Assembly: GCA_032358255.1 (NCBI GenBank)
Contig: JAULBX010026530.1
Span: 1 to 46,152 of the forward strand
Source of the DNA: Heterotrichella gracilis
Lineage: Eukaryota; Sar; Xanthophyceae; Tribonematales; Xanthonemataceae
Length of the DNA stretch: 46,152 nucleotides
Direction: 5' to 3'
Shown here: positions 45,885 to 46,152 of the stretch, piece by piece
Layout: each line of letters opens with the position of its first letter
How positions within the stretch are numbered: the stretch's first letter is position 1
Translations under genes and position numbers: made by a program
The notes under the pieces: model-generated
The model's database searches: none
Told to the model about the DNA's origin: nothing
Seen by the model: the letters and a program-made list of their open reading frames with translations, nothing else

Positions 45885-46152
45885 GTCATGCTTCTGGGGG
45901 ATTTCAACGCGCAATTGGGGGCAGATGCACCGTTCTTTGGGGGGGGGTGGTCAGGCCGGTGGTGTGTGGGCAATATCACCACTGACAATGGCAGCCGTTT
46001 GCTTCAGCTGTGCTTTGGGTGAGTGCTTTGGGCTAGCACTCACCAACACGATGTTCCAGCACAAGGACATACACTTTCGCACCTGGAGGTCCCCTGATGG
46101 CAAAACCATCAACCAGATTGACTACATCATCGTCAGTCAGGGCTTCCTGCCA
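45885..46152 (+). pseudogene. LINE (non-LTR retrotransposon) endonuclease fragment, frameshifted
   Basis: The frame encodes MLLGDFNAQLGADAPF, the conserved GDFN strand of apurinic-type LINE endonucleases, then NDNGSRLLQLC-like TTDNGSRLLQLCFG, and stops at 46020-46022. A different frame then carries LALTNTMFQHKDIHFRTW and DGKTINQIDYIIVS up to the window edge, which is the rest of the same domain (NT-F, TW-SPDG, IDYI). TGCTTTGGG is present twice (46011-46019 and 46024-46032) with TGAG between, so a 13-bp tandem duplication broke the frame. The copy is therefore inactive as read. It may belong to the same family as the fragment at 1-470. Confidence 0.8.

Overview
The window is nuclear DNA of a eukaryote, most likely a flagellated green alga (Chlorophyta). 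Genes have many introns with GTGNGT-like donors and polypyrimidine-CAG acceptors. Exons are GC-rich and sit in a more AT-rich, repeat-laden background. The proteins include a plant-type SEUSS/LDB adaptor, a plant-type nucleotide-sugar transporter and a kinesin-2 motor, which implies cilia. TTTAGGG/TTTTAGGG blocks fit algal or plant telomere repeats. No sequence search was run. All exon models come from reading frames, splice consensus, intron phase and family motifs.

Layout: 1-470 (-) LINE fragment; 590-1639 (-) tail of a Ty3/gypsy chromovirus with a probable 3' LTR; 2663-4194 (-) secreted alpha/beta-hydrolase esterase in 2 exons; 4.2-8.5 kb repeat-rich intergenic DNA with an interstitial telomere-like block between inverted minisatellite arms; 8704-9645 (+) fucosyltransferase-like glycosyltransferase; 12005-14636 (-) unrecognised 621-aa disordered protein in 3 exons; 15325-17075 (-) NFKBIL1-like protein in 5 exons; 19285-24356 (+) SEUSS/LIM-domain-binding adaptor in 12 exons; 25870-32815 (-) kinesin-2 heavy chain in 11 exons; 33371-35176 (+) PUB-domain protein in 5 exons; 37679-40212 (+) nucleotide-sugar transporter in 6 exons; 42078-42705 (-) two exons of an unplaced, LRR-like gene; 44.1-44.7 kb degenerate minisatellite with telomere-like units; 45885-46152 (+) LINE endonuclease interrupted by a 13-bp duplication.

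The genes do not form an operon or an obvious pathway. NFKBIL1-like and SEUSS-like are head-to-head 2.2 kb apart. Kinesin-2 and the PUB gene are head-to-head with only 555 bp between start codons, so they may share a promoter region. Kinesin-2 drives anterograde intraflagellar transport, SEUSS/LDB is a transcriptional adaptor, PUB proteins usually bind p97/Cdc48, and the transporter and glycosyltransferase belong to the secretory pathway. No convincing CRISPR, rRNA or tRNA gene was seen.
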